Positions 19,129 through 28,520 are shown, counted from the stretch's first letter. The stretch: 44,998 nucleotides of DNA from an uncultured bacterium (GCA_947361225.1 CANAIK010000007.1:1-44998), one strand, 5' to 3'. Notes: generated by a model not told the origin, from the letters alone. Numbers and translations are program-made.

Positions 19129-21426
19129 ATGCCACAAGGTTTATTTCAATTCAATAGTTTAATGATAAATGAAATTGTAGAATTCTCATTATCTTCTTAT
19201 GATTTGTTTTTTATAAGCGGTCCTCAAGGGTCGTCTAAAAGTGAATCAATTGCAAAATCGATTCGTGAACTTGAGGTTGAAAATCTTGTTTTTTCTCATT
19301 TTTGCTTTGAAAACACCGTAATTGACGATTTTTTACTTAATTTTTATGATGCGCTAAGAAACTTTTCTCTTGCGTCTAAGATTTCTCTTAAAAAATTTGT
19401 ATCCGATAACTTTAAAGAAAAAGTAAGTCATTATTTTAAAAGCCTCAATAAAAACTGCATTATTGTTGTTGAGAATTTTGACAAGGTTGAAAAAAATATC
19501 GAAATTATAGATTTTTTAGCGCACTTAGGAACTTATCCCAATGTTAAAATAATTATTGTTGCAAACGATAAATCCAAAAATCCTTTTGTGGGAAGAATTA
19601 ATAAAATAAAAACTTATGAAATTACAAAAATCCCAAGAGAAGATTTTATCCAAAAACTTGCTATGATTATCGAACCGATTGACAACGATTTAAAGGAAAA
19701 ATTCTATATTATTTCCAAAGGAAGCGAACTTTATCTTCAAATGTGCATTAAATATTGCTCTACGACCGATAACAGCTTGAAAGATTTAATTAATGAATTT
19801 AGTCGAAAAAATATTGATTTTGAAGAATTTTTAGTTTCCAAATTTGTTTCTTTGACTCCAAATTCTTATCTGGAGCTTTTTCGAATCCTTTGTGCGCTCG
19901 ATTGTCCTGTGAGTCGGGAATTTTTGAATGAATATAAACTTGTTAATACAAATCATATTGAATATCTTTCGAAGAATTTTTTAATAAATTTTTTCGGAAA
20001 TGAAATTTATGTTAAGGATTATTTTAAAAAATACATTACAAAGAATTTTTCAGTTCAACAAAAAGCGCTTTATTACAAAAATTTAATAAAAATTTATGAA
20101 AACGAACTTACAAAAAGCCCTCAAAACAGACTTTTAAGACTATCAAGAGAATCCATTCGAAAAGAAATCGAACTTTTCCGCTCCTTAATTCCCTCGATTA
20201 ATTCTAAAGCTCATTCTAATTTACCTTATCTTGGAATTAACACAAATCCCTGGAAAAGCGATGAGAATGAAAAAAAATCAAAATTAGCACTAAAATTTAG
20301 CAAAATTAAAGAAAAAAGAGACGAACTTATAAAAAAAGACTTGGAATTATTGGTTCGACCAAAAAAACCCGACAAAAACAAAGAAAAAAACAGACTTTTA
20401 ATTATTGATTTAATTAATGAGGCCCACGTTCAGGAAAAAGAATTCAATTATTCTAATGTGGATAAAATCCTAAAAAAAGCTCTGAGTCTTGATTTTGAGT
20501 CAGAATTTAAAATTGAAATTTTAATTTTATTATCAAAAAACTATATTCACCTAAACGAACTTGATTATGCAATTAAAACAGCCCAAGAAGCGCTTGATTA
20601 CGCTACTCAAGTGAATGATAGCAGAAAAATTGAGTTAGAGTTTTTAATTGCTAAAACAAATAAAAATCTTTACAGACTGGATAAAGCAAAAGAACAATTC
20701 GAGAATATTGTAGTTAATGATAACAATAAAGATAAACATAGAGCACTTGCATCCCTTGAATTAGGCGAATTGAAAGAGGCTCAAGGACAACTCAAAGAGG
20801 CGGTCGAATGCTACAAATTAAGTCTTTCTTTATCTTTATCGAAAAATAAAGAAATCGTATGTCGAAGTTATTACAAACTTGCTCTTTTGTATGATGAGAA
20901 CCAAAAATTAGATAAAGCATTGGAATATTACCAAAAAAACTACTTAACAAGTTCTTACAAAAAAGAAAACAAATATTACAGTATTTCCCTAACTAATTCA
21001 GCCTCAATTCTTATAGAACAAAAAAACTACAAAAAAGCAACCGAATGCTTAAAGCTTGCCTTGGAATTCGACACTTTAAACAAGGATTTAGAGAATATTT
21101 ATTATTCTCAAAAAGAACTTGCAAAACTCTACACAAAAATTGACCAAAAAAGCGCTCAAGGATACTTTAAACAAGCGCTTTTAACGGCTGAAGAATTAAA
21201 AGATAACTTCAAAGTTGCTCTTGTTCATTTCGAACAAGGGGAATTCTATTACGATATTGAAGAAGATAAACAAGCTCTTATTTGTTTTTTGGATTCTAAA
21301 AAAGCGCTTAAAAGTTCAAAAAACGACGAGAATTTATCAAGAATCAACTCAAGAATTAAGGATTTAAGAATAAGATTAGGAAACAAACTTTTTGATTCGA
21401 TTGTAGATAATTATGATAAAAACTGA
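19129..21426 (+). CDS. P-loop ATPase with C-terminal TPR repeats (765 aa)
   Basis: An N-terminal nucleotide-binding domain has the P-loop GPQGSSKS (31-38), in which Ser replaces the usual second Gly, and a Walker B-like IIVVENFD (111-118). A helical region (about 200-400) follows, and from about 425 to 740 comes a run of TPR-type helical pairs (for example ASLELGELKEAQGQLKEAVECYK). The layout is that of STAND/AAA_16 signal-transduction ATPases, which assemble on ligand sensing, but no effector domain is visible. The end overlaps rsmG by 14 nt, so the genes are co-transcribed. The partner recognised by the TPRs is unknown. Confidence 0.75.
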   Translation: MPQGLFQFNSLMINEIVEFSLSSYDLFFISGPQGSSKSESIAKSIRELEVENLVFSHFCFENTVIDDFLLNFYDALRNFSLASKISLKKFVSDNFKEKVSHYFKSLNKNCIIVVENFDKVEKNIEIIDFLAHLGTYPNVKIIIVANDKSKNPFVGRINKIKTYEITKIPREDFIQKLAMIIEPIDNDLKEKFYIISKGSELYLQMCIKYCSTTDNSLKDLINEFSRKNIDFEEFLVSKFVSLTPNSYLELFRILCALDCPVSREFLNEYKLVNTNHIEYLSKNFLINFFGNEIYVKDYFKKYITKNFSVQQKALYYKNLIKIYENELTKSPQNRLLRLSRESIRKEIELFRSLIPSINSKAHSNLPYLGINTNPWKSDENEKKSKLALKFSKIKEKRDELIKKDLELLVRPKKPDKNKEKNRLLIIDLINEAHVQEKEFNYSNVDKILKKALSLDFESEFKIEILILLSKNYIHLNELDYAIKTAQEALDYATQVNDSRKIELEFLIAKTNKNLYRLDKAKEQFENIVVNDNNKDKHRALASLELGELKEAQGQLKEAVECYKLSLSLSLSKNKEIVCRSYYKLALLYDENQKLDKALEYYQKNYLTSSYKKENKYYSISLTNSASILIEQKNYKKATECLKLALEFDTLNKDLENIYYSQKELAKLYTKIDQKSAQGYFKQALLTAEELKDNFKVALVHFEQGEFYYDIEEDKQALICFLDSKKALKSSKNDENLSRINSRIKDLRIRLGNKLFDSIVDNYDKN

Positions 21427-22036
21427 AATAATACAACAACAACTAAATTTAAATTTGGATTCAACTGTGGTTAAAAAGCTTGAGAATTTTGAAAAATTTT
21501 TCCTCGAGTACAATTCTCACACAAATTTAATGTCTAGAAACGATTGTTCTGTTCTATTTGAAAAACATATTATTGATTCTTTATCAATCGTTAAATGGAG
21601 TGATTTTAACCCCGAAACAATCCTTGATGTGGGCGCAGGGGGCGGTTTTCCATCTGTAATTTTAGCAATTTGTTTTCCTTGTATTAAAATTTTCGCTGCT
21701 GATTCAAGAATTAAAAAAATTAATTTTTTGAATTATATTAAAGACAAACTCGAACTTAATAACTTAAGTGTTGTTTATTCAAGAGTGGAAGAACTTAACC
21801 CCCTGGGTGTTGATTTGATTGTTTCAAGGGCGGTTGGAAAAACTTTGGATGTTTTTGAGCTATCAAAAAAACATCTTAATAAAAAAGGGCGTTTTTTAAT
21901 TTATAAAGCAAAAAATTATTCAATCGAACTTGAAGATTTTAAAAAAAAGTACAAAAACGCAAATTTCGAAATAATTCCTTATAAACTGCCATTAAAAGAA
22001 AATTACGAGAGAAATCTTATAATTCTTAATTTATGA
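21413..22036 (+). CDS. rsmG: 16S rRNA (guanine-527-N7)-methyltransferase
   Basis: 207 residues, normal for RsmG/GidB. The family pattern YNSHTNLMSR near residue 34-42, the SAM-binding LDVGAGGGFPSVILA (71-85), AADSRIKK and the conserved VSRAVG are all present. It methylates N7 of G527 in the 530 loop of 16S rRNA using S-adenosylmethionine; loss gives low-level streptomycin resistance in other bacteria. Translation is probably coupled to the upstream ATPase gene (14-nt overlap). Confidence 0.97.
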   Translation: MIKTEIIQQQLNLNLDSTVVKKLENFEKFFLEYNSHTNLMSRNDCSVLFEKHIIDSLSIVKWSDFNPETILDVGAGGGFPSVILAICFPCIKIFAADSRIKKINFLNYIKDKLELNNLSVVYSRVEELNPLGVDLIVSRAVGKTLDVFELSKKHLNKKGRFLIYKAKNYSIELEDFKKKYKNANFEIIPYKLPLKENYERNLIILNL

Positions 22037-22042
22037 TATAAT
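22037..22042 (+). promoter_or_regulatory. -10 element six bases before purB
   Basis: TATAAT directly follows the rsmG stop and stands 6 nt from the purB ATG with no ribosome-binding site between. It would give a leaderless purB message. No good -35 is seen inside the rsmG end, so its use is uncertain. Confidence 0.4.
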
Positions 22043-22048
22043 AATTCT

Positions 22049-23326
22049 ATGATTGAAAGATATTCAAGAGAACAAATGAAATCTATTTGGGAGCTGGATA
22101 AAAAATTCAGCTATTATTTGGATGTTGAACTTGCGGTAATTAAAGCGCAGGTTGAATTGGGCAATTTCGATAATAGAATTTACACTGAAATTAAAAAAAC
22201 CGCAAAATTTGACGTTAATCGAATTAACGAAATTGAAAAAATTACAAAACACGATCTTATCGCTTTTTTAGAGAATGTCAATGAATCCGTAGATAGAGAA
22301 TTTTCTCCTTATATCCACAAGGGATTAACCAGCTCTGACGTCATTGACACGGCTTTGGCACTTCAAATTAAAGACGCCTCAAAAATTATCTTAAGCGATT
22401 TGGATAGTTTAATTAATTCAACAAAAACCTTGGCAAAAACCCACAAACACACTGTTTGTCTTGGAAGAAGCCACGGTATGGGAGCTGAGGTTATTACTTT
22501 CGGTTTTAAGGTTCTAAACTTGTTAGACGGACTATTAAGAGCAAAAGAAAGGTTTGAGTTTGCGCTAAAAGAAGTTTTAGTAGGACAAATTTCAGGTCCC
22601 TGCGGGACTTATTCCAATATCGACCCCGAGGTCGAAATAAAAACTTGTGAAATCCTGGGGTTAAAACCTGCTCGAATTTCAACACAGGTAATCAATCGAG
22701 ATAGACACGCCTTTTATCTTCAAACCCTTAGTTTTATCGCCTCTATAATTGAAAGTTTTTCAATTGAAATAAGGCATTTATCAAGATTTGAAGTAGGAGA
22801 AGTTGAAGAAGGATTCTCTAAAGGTCAAAAAGGTTCAAGTGCTATGCCCCACAAGAAAAACCCCGTGGCAAGCGAGAATTTATCGGGTTTAGCAAGAATT
22901 ATAAGATCAAACGCATTCGCTGCAATGGAGAATATTCCTTTATGGCACGAAAGAGATATAAGTCATTCCAGTGTCGAAAGAATAATTTTTCCTGATTCAA
23001 CAATTCTTATTGATTATATGCTTAATCGATTCCGAAATGTTATTGAGAATCTTGTTGTTAAAAAAGATTCAATGATTAACAACTCCAATAAATTCGGAGG
23101 AATAATTTATTCGCAAAGTTGCTTATTAAAGCTCCTAAATCACAACTTAACAAGAGAAGAGGCCTACGCAATCGTTCAAAAAGAAGCGCTTAGCGCTTAT
23201 CAAAATAATGGAAACTTTAAAAGCAATATGGAAAAATATTTAAACCCACAAGAACTTGAGGAATGTTTTTGCGAGGAAAGATATTTAAAGAATATCGATA
23301 CGATTTTTAATAGGTTCGACCTTTAA
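22049..23326 (+). CDS. purB: Adenylosuccinate lyase
   Basis: 425 residues. The fumarase/aspartase superfamily signature GSSAMPHKKNP is at 262-272 with the catalytic Ser on the flexible loop, and the histidines of THKH (131-134) and GRSHG (139-143) and the TSSDVIDTA segment (94-102) are in place. It makes AMP from adenylosuccinate and AICAR from SAICAR in purine synthesis, in the cytoplasm. The last 42 nt overlap the convergent LD-carboxypeptidase gene. Motif detail excludes argininosuccinate lyase. Confidence 0.97.
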   Translation: MIERYSREQMKSIWELDKKFSYYLDVELAVIKAQVELGNFDNRIYTEIKKTAKFDVNRINEIEKITKHDLIAFLENVNESVDREFSPYIHKGLTSSDVIDTALALQIKDASKIILSDLDSLINSTKTLAKTHKHTVCLGRSHGMGAEVITFGFKVLNLLDGLLRAKERFEFALKEVLVGQISGPCGTYSNIDPEVEIKTCEILGLKPARISTQVINRDRHAFYLQTLSFIASIIESFSIEIRHLSRFEVGEVEEGFSKGQKGSSAMPHKKNPVASENLSGLARIIRSNAFAAMENIPLWHERDISHSSVERIIFPDSTILIDYMLNRFRNVIENLVVKKDSMINNSNKFGGIIYSQSCLLKLLNHNLTREEAYAIVQKEALSAYQNNGNFKSNMEKYLNPQELEECFCEERYLKNIDTIFNRFDL

Positions 23327-24124
23327 TTCAACTTTTTTCCCGTATGGAATCGTAATATTTGTATTTTTGTGGGTAATATCTTTTGTTTTAGCGCAAAAAA
23401 CATTAAATAATTGAGAATACTCAAGAATTAAAGGGTCGATTTCAGAATCCTTTAAATAAAAATCGCCAAAAATTATTCCTTTAATTCTTGATTTCAACTC
23501 CTCGTTTCGATAAATTTGATAGAACATTTTATCAATTTTATACAAAGGTTCCCCTAAATCTTCCAAAAATAGGATTAAATCGTCCTCAGGCAAGTATTGC
23601 TGGCTTGAGAATAAACTTACCAAACTCGATAAATTACCCCCAAAAAGCACTCCTTTAGCGATTTTACCTCTTAAAGGCACTAAATTAATATCAAAAATAT
23701 CATTCTCAATTATTTCAATATTTTTATCCAAATTATCCAAAAAACCGTTTGTTAACATTAAACTGTGGAAAGTTTTAACATTTGTTTTTTTATTGAGCGC
23801 AGCTAAAAAGATTGAACCATCTGAACTTGCAGCGAAATATTTGTCTTTAATTAAACTATAGTCAATTTTATCAACAATTCGAATCGCTCCGTATCCCCCT
23901 CGAATCGAAAGAACCAAATCAACGGATTTATCTAAAAAAGCTTGTTCAAAAAATTGAATTCTGTTGTCGTCACTATCAGCGAGGTAATTATTTTTAGCGC
24001 ATTCGCTAAAATATTTTTTTACCTTAAATTTTTTTGATAAAAACTCAATTTTTTTGTTTATTTCGTTGATATCTTTAATGACACCGCTAGGGGCGATTAA
24101 TGCTATAGTTTCAATTTTTTTCAT
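23285..24124 (-). CDS. LD-carboxypeptidase (peptidase family S66)
   Basis: 279 residues. IALIAPSG at the N-terminus, SIRGGYGAIRIVDKIDY (73-89), the nucleophile-type SSD (100-102) in the position of the family GYSD, LFGGNLSSLVSL, the Glu-bearing LEDLGEPLYKID, and a C-terminal His (THKN) followed by PYG form the S66 layout. It removes the terminal D-Ala from L,D-linked muropeptides in murein recycling, acting in the cytoplasm since no signal peptide is present. TATAAT (24132-24137 on the minus strand) stands 7 nt before the ATG, so its message may be leaderless. Usual symbol ldcA, not proven here. Confidence 0.9.
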   Translation of the reverse strand: MKKIETIALIAPSGVIKDINEINKKIEFLSKKFKVKKYFSECAKNNYLADSDDNRIQFFEQAFLDKSVDLVLSIRGGYGAIRIVDKIDYSLIKDKYFAASSDGSIFLAALNKKTNVKTFHSLMLTNGFLDNLDKNIEIIENDIFDINLVPLRGKIAKGVLFGGNLSSLVSLFSSQQYLPEDDLILFLEDLGEPLYKIDKMFYQIYRNEELKSRIKGIIFGDFYLKDSEIDPLILEYSQLFNVFCAKTKDITHKNTNITIPYGKKVELKVEPIKNRIDIL

Positions 24125-24199
24125 ACATTTTATTATAGCATTTTATTAAGAAATATTAAACAAATAAAACCAATTAAGCAATTTTTATTCTAAAAAATA

Positions 24200-24405
24200 C
24201 TTTATATAAATGTAAGAACAAAATTCTACCATCGGGTTATAAGACATCGTTAGTTTATAAGTTGATGCTCTCAAAACAACTAGATTAATGCTAAAGATAA
24301 GGTTAATTTAAAAAAAATTGCTTTGGGTTGAGTGGACTATTAACAATAGTACATAGGAGAACAACAAGTTTTTAGGGTTTCTTGAAATTTCAAGAAACCC
24401 TAATT
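24200..24405 (+). ncRNA. Candidate small RNA ending in a perfect palindrome
   Basis: The 381 bp between the LD-carboxypeptidase and the 118-residue gene holds no ORF of note but has GC-richer, non-coding-looking DNA. It includes a small hairpin (ACTATT, AAC loop, AATAGT around 24331-24345) and ends with a long palindrome at 24372-24403. A TATA-rich stretch around 24190-24200 could be a promoter. Boundaries are approximate and no known RNA family was recognised; 6S-like or other regulators are possible. Confidence 0.35.
24372..24403. repeat. Perfect 32-bp palindrome
   Basis: Two 16-base arms with no spacer: TTAGGGTTTCTTGAAA and its exact reverse complement. As RNA it could fold into a strong hairpin followed by a weak T-rich tail (TTTCT) on the plus strand, hence an intrinsic terminator for a small RNA. 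As DNA it could be an operator. It lies about 70 bp upstream of the apparent promoter of the next gene. Confidence 0.85.
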
Positions 24406-24505
24406 TCTAAAAAATTTAACTTTTGTTAAGAAAAATAAAAATTAGAGCAATTTATTAACAAAAAAACACTTTATTATAATATAGGATTTAGATAGGCACA
24501 TATTT

Positions 24506-24862
24506 ATGAGTATTGATTCACTAAAATTTGGAAGTTTAACCAACAATCAATATTTCCCGACACAAGGTCCAAGAGTTGAGTTTAAACCGTATCAAAATCA
24601 ACACAAACAACAATCTCAAGGACAAATCGGGGGATATTCGACACAGGATTTAGAAACCGCACTTCAAGTTGCAAATGGCAACTATAATATTAACCCAACT
24701 AAAAGTGCGTCAACTAATTTCTTTACTTCAAAACCTCAAGACGCAAGAGGGGCAGCTTGGGAAGGGTTTCAAACCCAAAACTTTACGGGAACCGGAGAAT
24801 TAAGCCCTGTAATTGAAGGAAGAGAAGATTCTTTAAATTTATTAAAAGATTATTATGCGTAA
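24506..24862 (+). CDS. Small hypothetical protein (118 aa), Gln/Asn-rich
   Basis: A monocistronic gene with TATAAT at 24475-24480, ATG at 24506 and its own terminator. The product is polar and low in hydrophobics, rich in Gln, Asn, Ser and Gly, with no signal peptide and no known domain. A helix is possible at LETALQVANGNY and at the C-terminal LNLLKDYYA. It stands divergent from and adjacent to other proteins of lineage-specific look; function unknown. Confidence 0.65.
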   Translation: MSIDSLKFGSLTNNQYFPTQGPRVEFKPYQNQHKQQSQGQIGGYSTQDLETALQVANGNYNINPTKSASTNFFTSKPQDARGAAWEGFQTQNFTGTGELSPVIEGREDSLNLLKDYYA

Positions 24863-24892
24863 AAAAAGGCTATTTTTTAAATAGCCTTTTTT
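24862..24892. terminator. Bidirectional intrinsic terminator
   Basis: GGCTATTT and AAATAGCC form the stem core with a TTT loop, flanked by six A on the left and six T on the right, so it can end transcription of the 118-residue gene (plus) and of the 247-residue gene (minus). It begins at the stop codon of the former. Confidence 0.92.
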
Positions 24893-24911
24893 CATCCCTG
24901 GTTTATAATGT

Positions 24912-25655
24912 TTAGCTAAATACTTTAAAAGTTGATTCGACGTTATCATCTATTACTTTTGAAACGCTTTCAATTTCCGTCTGAATCGCTTCTCTTTCGG
25001 TTTCAAGTTGATCCAATCTTAATTCCAGTTGTTTATCCAATTTTTGAAGTTTTGTCTGAGTTTTTTGAAAATCTGCTTCGGCTTTAGCGTCGTCGTTTGT
25101 GTCTAATTCTTCAATCATAGCACCTGAGCCCATAGTTTCCCAGCTTTGAGGAGCAGACAAACCCCAGCTGTTGTCTTTTTGTTGTTCCCATTTAGAAAAA
25201 TAATAAACCCCGTCTTTAATTGAATTCTGGAACATATCAACATTGTCCAAATCTTCAACAATGATAAAATTAGACGCATCAAATTTGGGGTTACCGTCTG
25301 CATCTAAGTCATTGTTAATCATTTGAGACTTTTCTTCTTCACTTGCAACAACAATTTTTCCTGTTTGTGTTACAAGGTAATATTTTTCTTGAGAATTTCC
25401 GGTTGAACCGCTTTGTTGATTAACGAAATTTTTATAATTCTGATAAGTTAAATCGACTTTTTTTGCTCCAGTGCCGTCGTTGTAGCTGTACATTATTTTT
25501 CGATTCGACATTTTATCCTGATACTCATTAGAAGCATCGGAAAGTTTATTTGCCACTTGAAGCCTTTGGAAACTTATCTGCTGCGCTTGATATTCAGTAT
25601 TACTTTTTCTGCCAGTCAACTGCAAAAACCTTGCCTGGCTTGCCGAAAGCCCCAT
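24912..25655 (-). CDS. Hypothetical coiled-coil protein with GLSASQARF N-terminus (247 aa)
   Basis: ATG preceded by AAGGAG at 9-nt spacing. The N-terminal segment MGLSASQARFLQLTGRKSN, followed by a Gln-rich helix (YQAQQISFQRLQVANKLSD), looks like a conserved secretion or assembly head. I believe it recurs at the start of proteins in related gut genomes, but could not check. The middle has an Asp/Asn-rich stretch (NNDLDADGN) and the C-terminal 65 residues form a predicted coiled coil (LDKQLELRLDQLETEREAI). No signal peptide. The layout resembles appendage or secreted-filament subunits, which is inference only. Confidence 0.75.
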   Translation of the reverse strand: MGLSASQARFLQLTGRKSNTEYQAQQISFQRLQVANKLSDASNEYQDKMSNRKIMYSYNDGTGAKKVDLTYQNYKNFVNQQSGSTGNSQEKYYLVTQTGKIVVASEEEKSQMINNDLDADGNPKFDASNFIIVEDLDNVDMFQNSIKDGVYYFSKWEQQKDNSWGLSAPQSWETMGSGAMIEELDTNDDAKAEADFQKTQTKLQKLDKQLELRLDQLETEREAIQTEIESVSKVIDDNVESTFKVFS

Positions 25656-25821
25656 AGCATTATTCTCCTTAAAATGTCTTTATATAATCTTTTTCGGATT
25701 AATTAATTAAAAACTTTAGAAAAATAAAACTTTTTGTAACAATAATTTACAAATTACCCTCAAAGCTAATAACCTCATATCCAATGGATTATTTAAACTT
25801 TTCCAATAACATTTAAGTATT

Positions 25822-26355
25822 ATGAAAAAACAATTATTTATTATTCTAGGGTTATTTTTATTTATATTCTCAGCAGCAAGCGCTGTTCAAAAAGTTTATT
25901 TACAAAAAGGGTCAAGAATGCCGAATTACAACTACAACTATTATAACAGACCCTATCGACCGGTTTACAACCCCTACACGGGTAGATACAACCCCTATTA
26001 TTCATCTCCTTATTATTCCAACAACAATATAATAAGAAGAATTAACAGAGCAAACACCTTAAGACGCTTAGAAAGACAAAGGTTGAGAAACACCTGGGGA
26101 AATTATCTAAGTTGGAACAAAAATAAAAACGGGGTTTTAAGCGGATATTCCGTCCCAATAAACGACGATATTTACCAACAAATGGGGATTACTCCTTACA
26201 ACAAAGCTCCTAAACAAAGCCCAAAATCTCCCAATTGTCAAACCGATCTTTTTTCATCCCCGCAGGGTGATGAAATGTATTACACCAATGGTGAAAAAAA
26301 TGTTGACTTAAGAGGCGCAACAGGAAAAACCGGTGTTACAATAATTTATGATTAA
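25822..26355 (+). CDS. Secreted Tyr/Asn/Pro-rich protein (177 aa)
   Basis: A classical signal peptide (MKKQLFIILGLFLFIFSAASA) is followed by a Tyr/Asn/Pro/Arg-rich region (residues about 35-75) containing YNYNYYNRPYRPVYNPY, then an Arg-rich helix, and a short polar C-terminus. There are no Cys-based structures. Such composition is common in envelope or matrix proteins. The stop overlaps the stop of the convergent bamA by 4 nt (TTAA). No ribosome-binding site is obvious; TAACAT 9 nt before the ATG could be a -10. Function unknown. Confidence 0.7.
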   Translation: MKKQLFIILGLFLFIFSAASAVQKVYLQKGSRMPNYNYNYYNRPYRPVYNPYTGRYNPYYSSPYYSNNNIIRRINRANTLRRLERQRLRNTWGNYLSWNKNKNGVLSGYSVPINDDIYQQMGITPYNKAPKQSPKSPNCQTDLFSSPQGDEMYYTNGEKNVDLRGATGKTGVTIIYD

Positions 26356-28520
26356 TACATTTCGCCCATGCCAAAGGTGAAGAAACCGGATTTTCTATCA
26401 ACACCTGCTGTACTTGTCAAAGGCAAGCCATAGTCAAGATTGATTGGCCCAAGCCCTGGAATAAATATTCTAAGTCCGACACCAGCGCTAATTGCATAAC
26501 CGGGTTTATCATAAAGTTTTGTTCCGATTGATTTATTAAACAAAGTTCCGGCATCAACAAAAGCAGCCAGTCTTAAGTTGTTTAAGAACGAATTTGAAGT
26601 CATTCTGTCGATAAAAGGAATAGGAACACGCACTTCAGCACTTCCCATCATATATCCGTCACCAACACCGACTTCAGATATATTGAAACCACGAATTGTA
26701 TAAGGACCACCAAGGGCATAATTAGCAAATTCGGGAATATCCCCGTGGATTTTGCCCCCGGCTTTAGCTGTCAGTACAACTGATGATTTTTTACCCAAAG
26801 CGCTAAATTTTCTTATCATACCGTGAAGTTTTCCAAATGTTTCACCCGAAATTCCCAGGTTTTCTTCAAGTGAAATTCGAGCTAAAACCCCACGACGAGC
26901 ATTAACTGCGCTGTCTCTGGTGTCGTATGTTAAAGCAGGTGTAACTTTGATAAAGAACCCGCCGTCCAATTCTTTTTCACGATTGCTCCAAGCAATTCCT
27001 CGCTGCAAATATTTTGCTCTAATTTTATCCTCGTCCCCTTCGGATAAATTAACGTTCTCAACTCCAAAGCCGATTGAACCTGACAAATTTTTGTAGGTTG
27101 TGAATTTTCGAGCAATTGTAGCCTCGGCTCCAAATCTTTTCTCAATTGCCAAAGGAACCTGATAACTACCGTAATAACGCATAAAACCACGAAGAGCCAA
27201 AGATTGATTTTCACGTTTAAACATTGGTTCTAAGAAACTCAACTCCCCTTGGAAATTAGCTTTATTAATTACAGAACTGTCGTTCATTAAAACCCCGGTT
27301 CCTGCAAGCAAATTAAGGTTTAGTTTTTGTCCTAATCCTCTAAAGTTGTTTTCTCCAAAACCAACAGAACCGAAAAACCCTGATGCTGAGTCAATCCCGA
27401 CCCCTAGTGAAATTTTTCCCGTTCTTTGTTCTTCAAGCGCAATATAAACATCGTACAATCCGGTTCTTTCGTCTTGTTTTAGCTCCCTTTGAACGTCTTT
27501 AAAGGCTTGGGTTCCCATTAGTCTTAGAATATCGGATCGCATTGTGTTCTCGTTATAAACACATCCGGGTTTTAGGAAAATATTCCTTTTAACGATAAAA
27601 TCCCTTGTTTTGTTGTTTCCATCAACAATAATATCCCCGATTACACCTTCATCAATTAGAATATTGATATATCCGTCAGGATCGTCGGCAACTTTTTTAA
27701 CACGAGCTAAGATATAACCCTTAGACGAATACAACTCCTGGATTTCATTAATTGCGTTATTAATACTTAGAATATTTTGGGGTTGACCCACGTATGGCTC
27801 TAAAATAGCCATGATTTCAGCATTTGAAACACTATTGTTGCCAACAATTCCAAAACCCGCCACGGGTGGGTTTTCCTCTAATACGATTCTAAGTTTTACG
27901 TTATTATTATCAATTTTAATCGGAAGAGCTCTAATATTCTGGGTAAAAAATCCCGTATTATAAAGAGTTCTTAAGTCATTGGAAACATCGGATCGAATGT
28001 ATTGATAACCTTCTTTGGATTTAATTTGTTCTTTAATATAGTTAAGGTCAACCAGATTATTACCGAAAATTTCAAGTTCTTTAATTATTACAAATTCTGT
28101 ATCGTCGTTAATATATGTTCTTTGATCGTCCTCAATAATTTCCTCGTTTGTAATCGGGGTTTCTTCTATAATTTCTTCGGTTTGTGTTTCTTTTTTCTTT
28201 TTTTGGAAAAGTTTTTTCTTTGGTTTTTTGACTTTTTCCTTCTTTTTTGTTTTCTGTTCGTTTTGAACTTCCTTTATAGATGTTGGGAAAACACTTTCGT
28301 CTTCATAAGAAGAAAAAGGAAGATCGGGGGTTTCAATTTCCTCTATTTTTATTTCTTTTTTTGGTTTTTCTTTCCTTGGTTTTTTCTTAATATTTTTTGT
28401 AATATTTTTGAGTTTTTTAAACTCCGCAATATCGATTCCTGAAGCAAAACAAGCGCCAACATTAAAAGTAAGCGCAAATGATATAAAAATTACGAATGTT
28501 TTTATATTAATCTTTTTCAT
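26352..28520 (-). CDS. bamA: Outer-membrane assembly factor BamA/Omp85
   Basis: 722 residues. Residues 1-27 are a signal peptide; about 30-130 is an unusual, strongly Lys/Glu-rich linker; about 143-370 has three POTRA-like repeats (for example LEIFGNNLV, GFGIVGNNSVSNAEI, IIVDGNNKTRDFIV); the rest is the 16-stranded barrel with the GGPYTIRGF (conserved RGF) motif and the C-terminal strand ending in an aromatic (Tyr). It folds beta-barrel proteins into the outer membrane, showing the cell is diderm. Three POTRA, as in cyanobacterial Omp85, versus five in proteobacteria. The -35/-10 pair TTGCAC-18-GATAAT lies upstream. Confidence 0.93.
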   Translation of the reverse strand: MKKINIKTFVIFISFALTFNVGACFASGIDIAEFKKLKNITKNIKKKPRKEKPKKEIKIEEIETPDLPFSSYEDESVFPTSIKEVQNEQKTKKKEKVKKPKKKLFQKKKKETQTEEIIEETPITNEEIIEDDQRTYINDDTEFVIIKELEIFGNNLVDLNYIKEQIKSKEGYQYIRSDVSNDLRTLYNTGFFTQNIRALPIKIDNNNVKLRIVLEENPPVAGFGIVGNNSVSNAEIMAILEPYVGQPQNILSINNAINEIQELYSSKGYILARVKKVADDPDGYINILIDEGVIGDIIVDGNNKTRDFIVKRNIFLKPGCVYNENTMRSDILRLMGTQAFKDVQRELKQDERTGLYDVYIALEEQRTGKISLGVGIDSASGFFGSVGFGENNFRGLGQKLNLNLLAGTGVLMNDSSVINKANFQGELSFLEPMFKRENQSLALRGFMRYYGSYQVPLAIEKRFGAEATIARKFTTYKNLSGSIGFGVENVNLSEGDEDKIRAKYLQRGIAWSNREKELDGGFFIKVTPALTYDTRDSAVNARRGVLARISLEENLGISGETFGKLHGMIRKFSALGKKSSVVLTAKAGGKIHGDIPEFANYALGGPYTIRGFNISEVGVGDGYMMGSAEVRVPIPFIDRMTSNSFLNNLRLAAFVDAGTLFNKSIGTKLYDKPGYAISAGVGLRIFIPGLGPINLDYGLPLTSTAGVDRKSGFFTFGMGEMY

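Noticed and set aside
28002-28442. Phe-rich 146-residue ORF on the plus strand
   Set aside because: Antisense shadow of the Lys/Glu linker of bamA; composition is an artefact.
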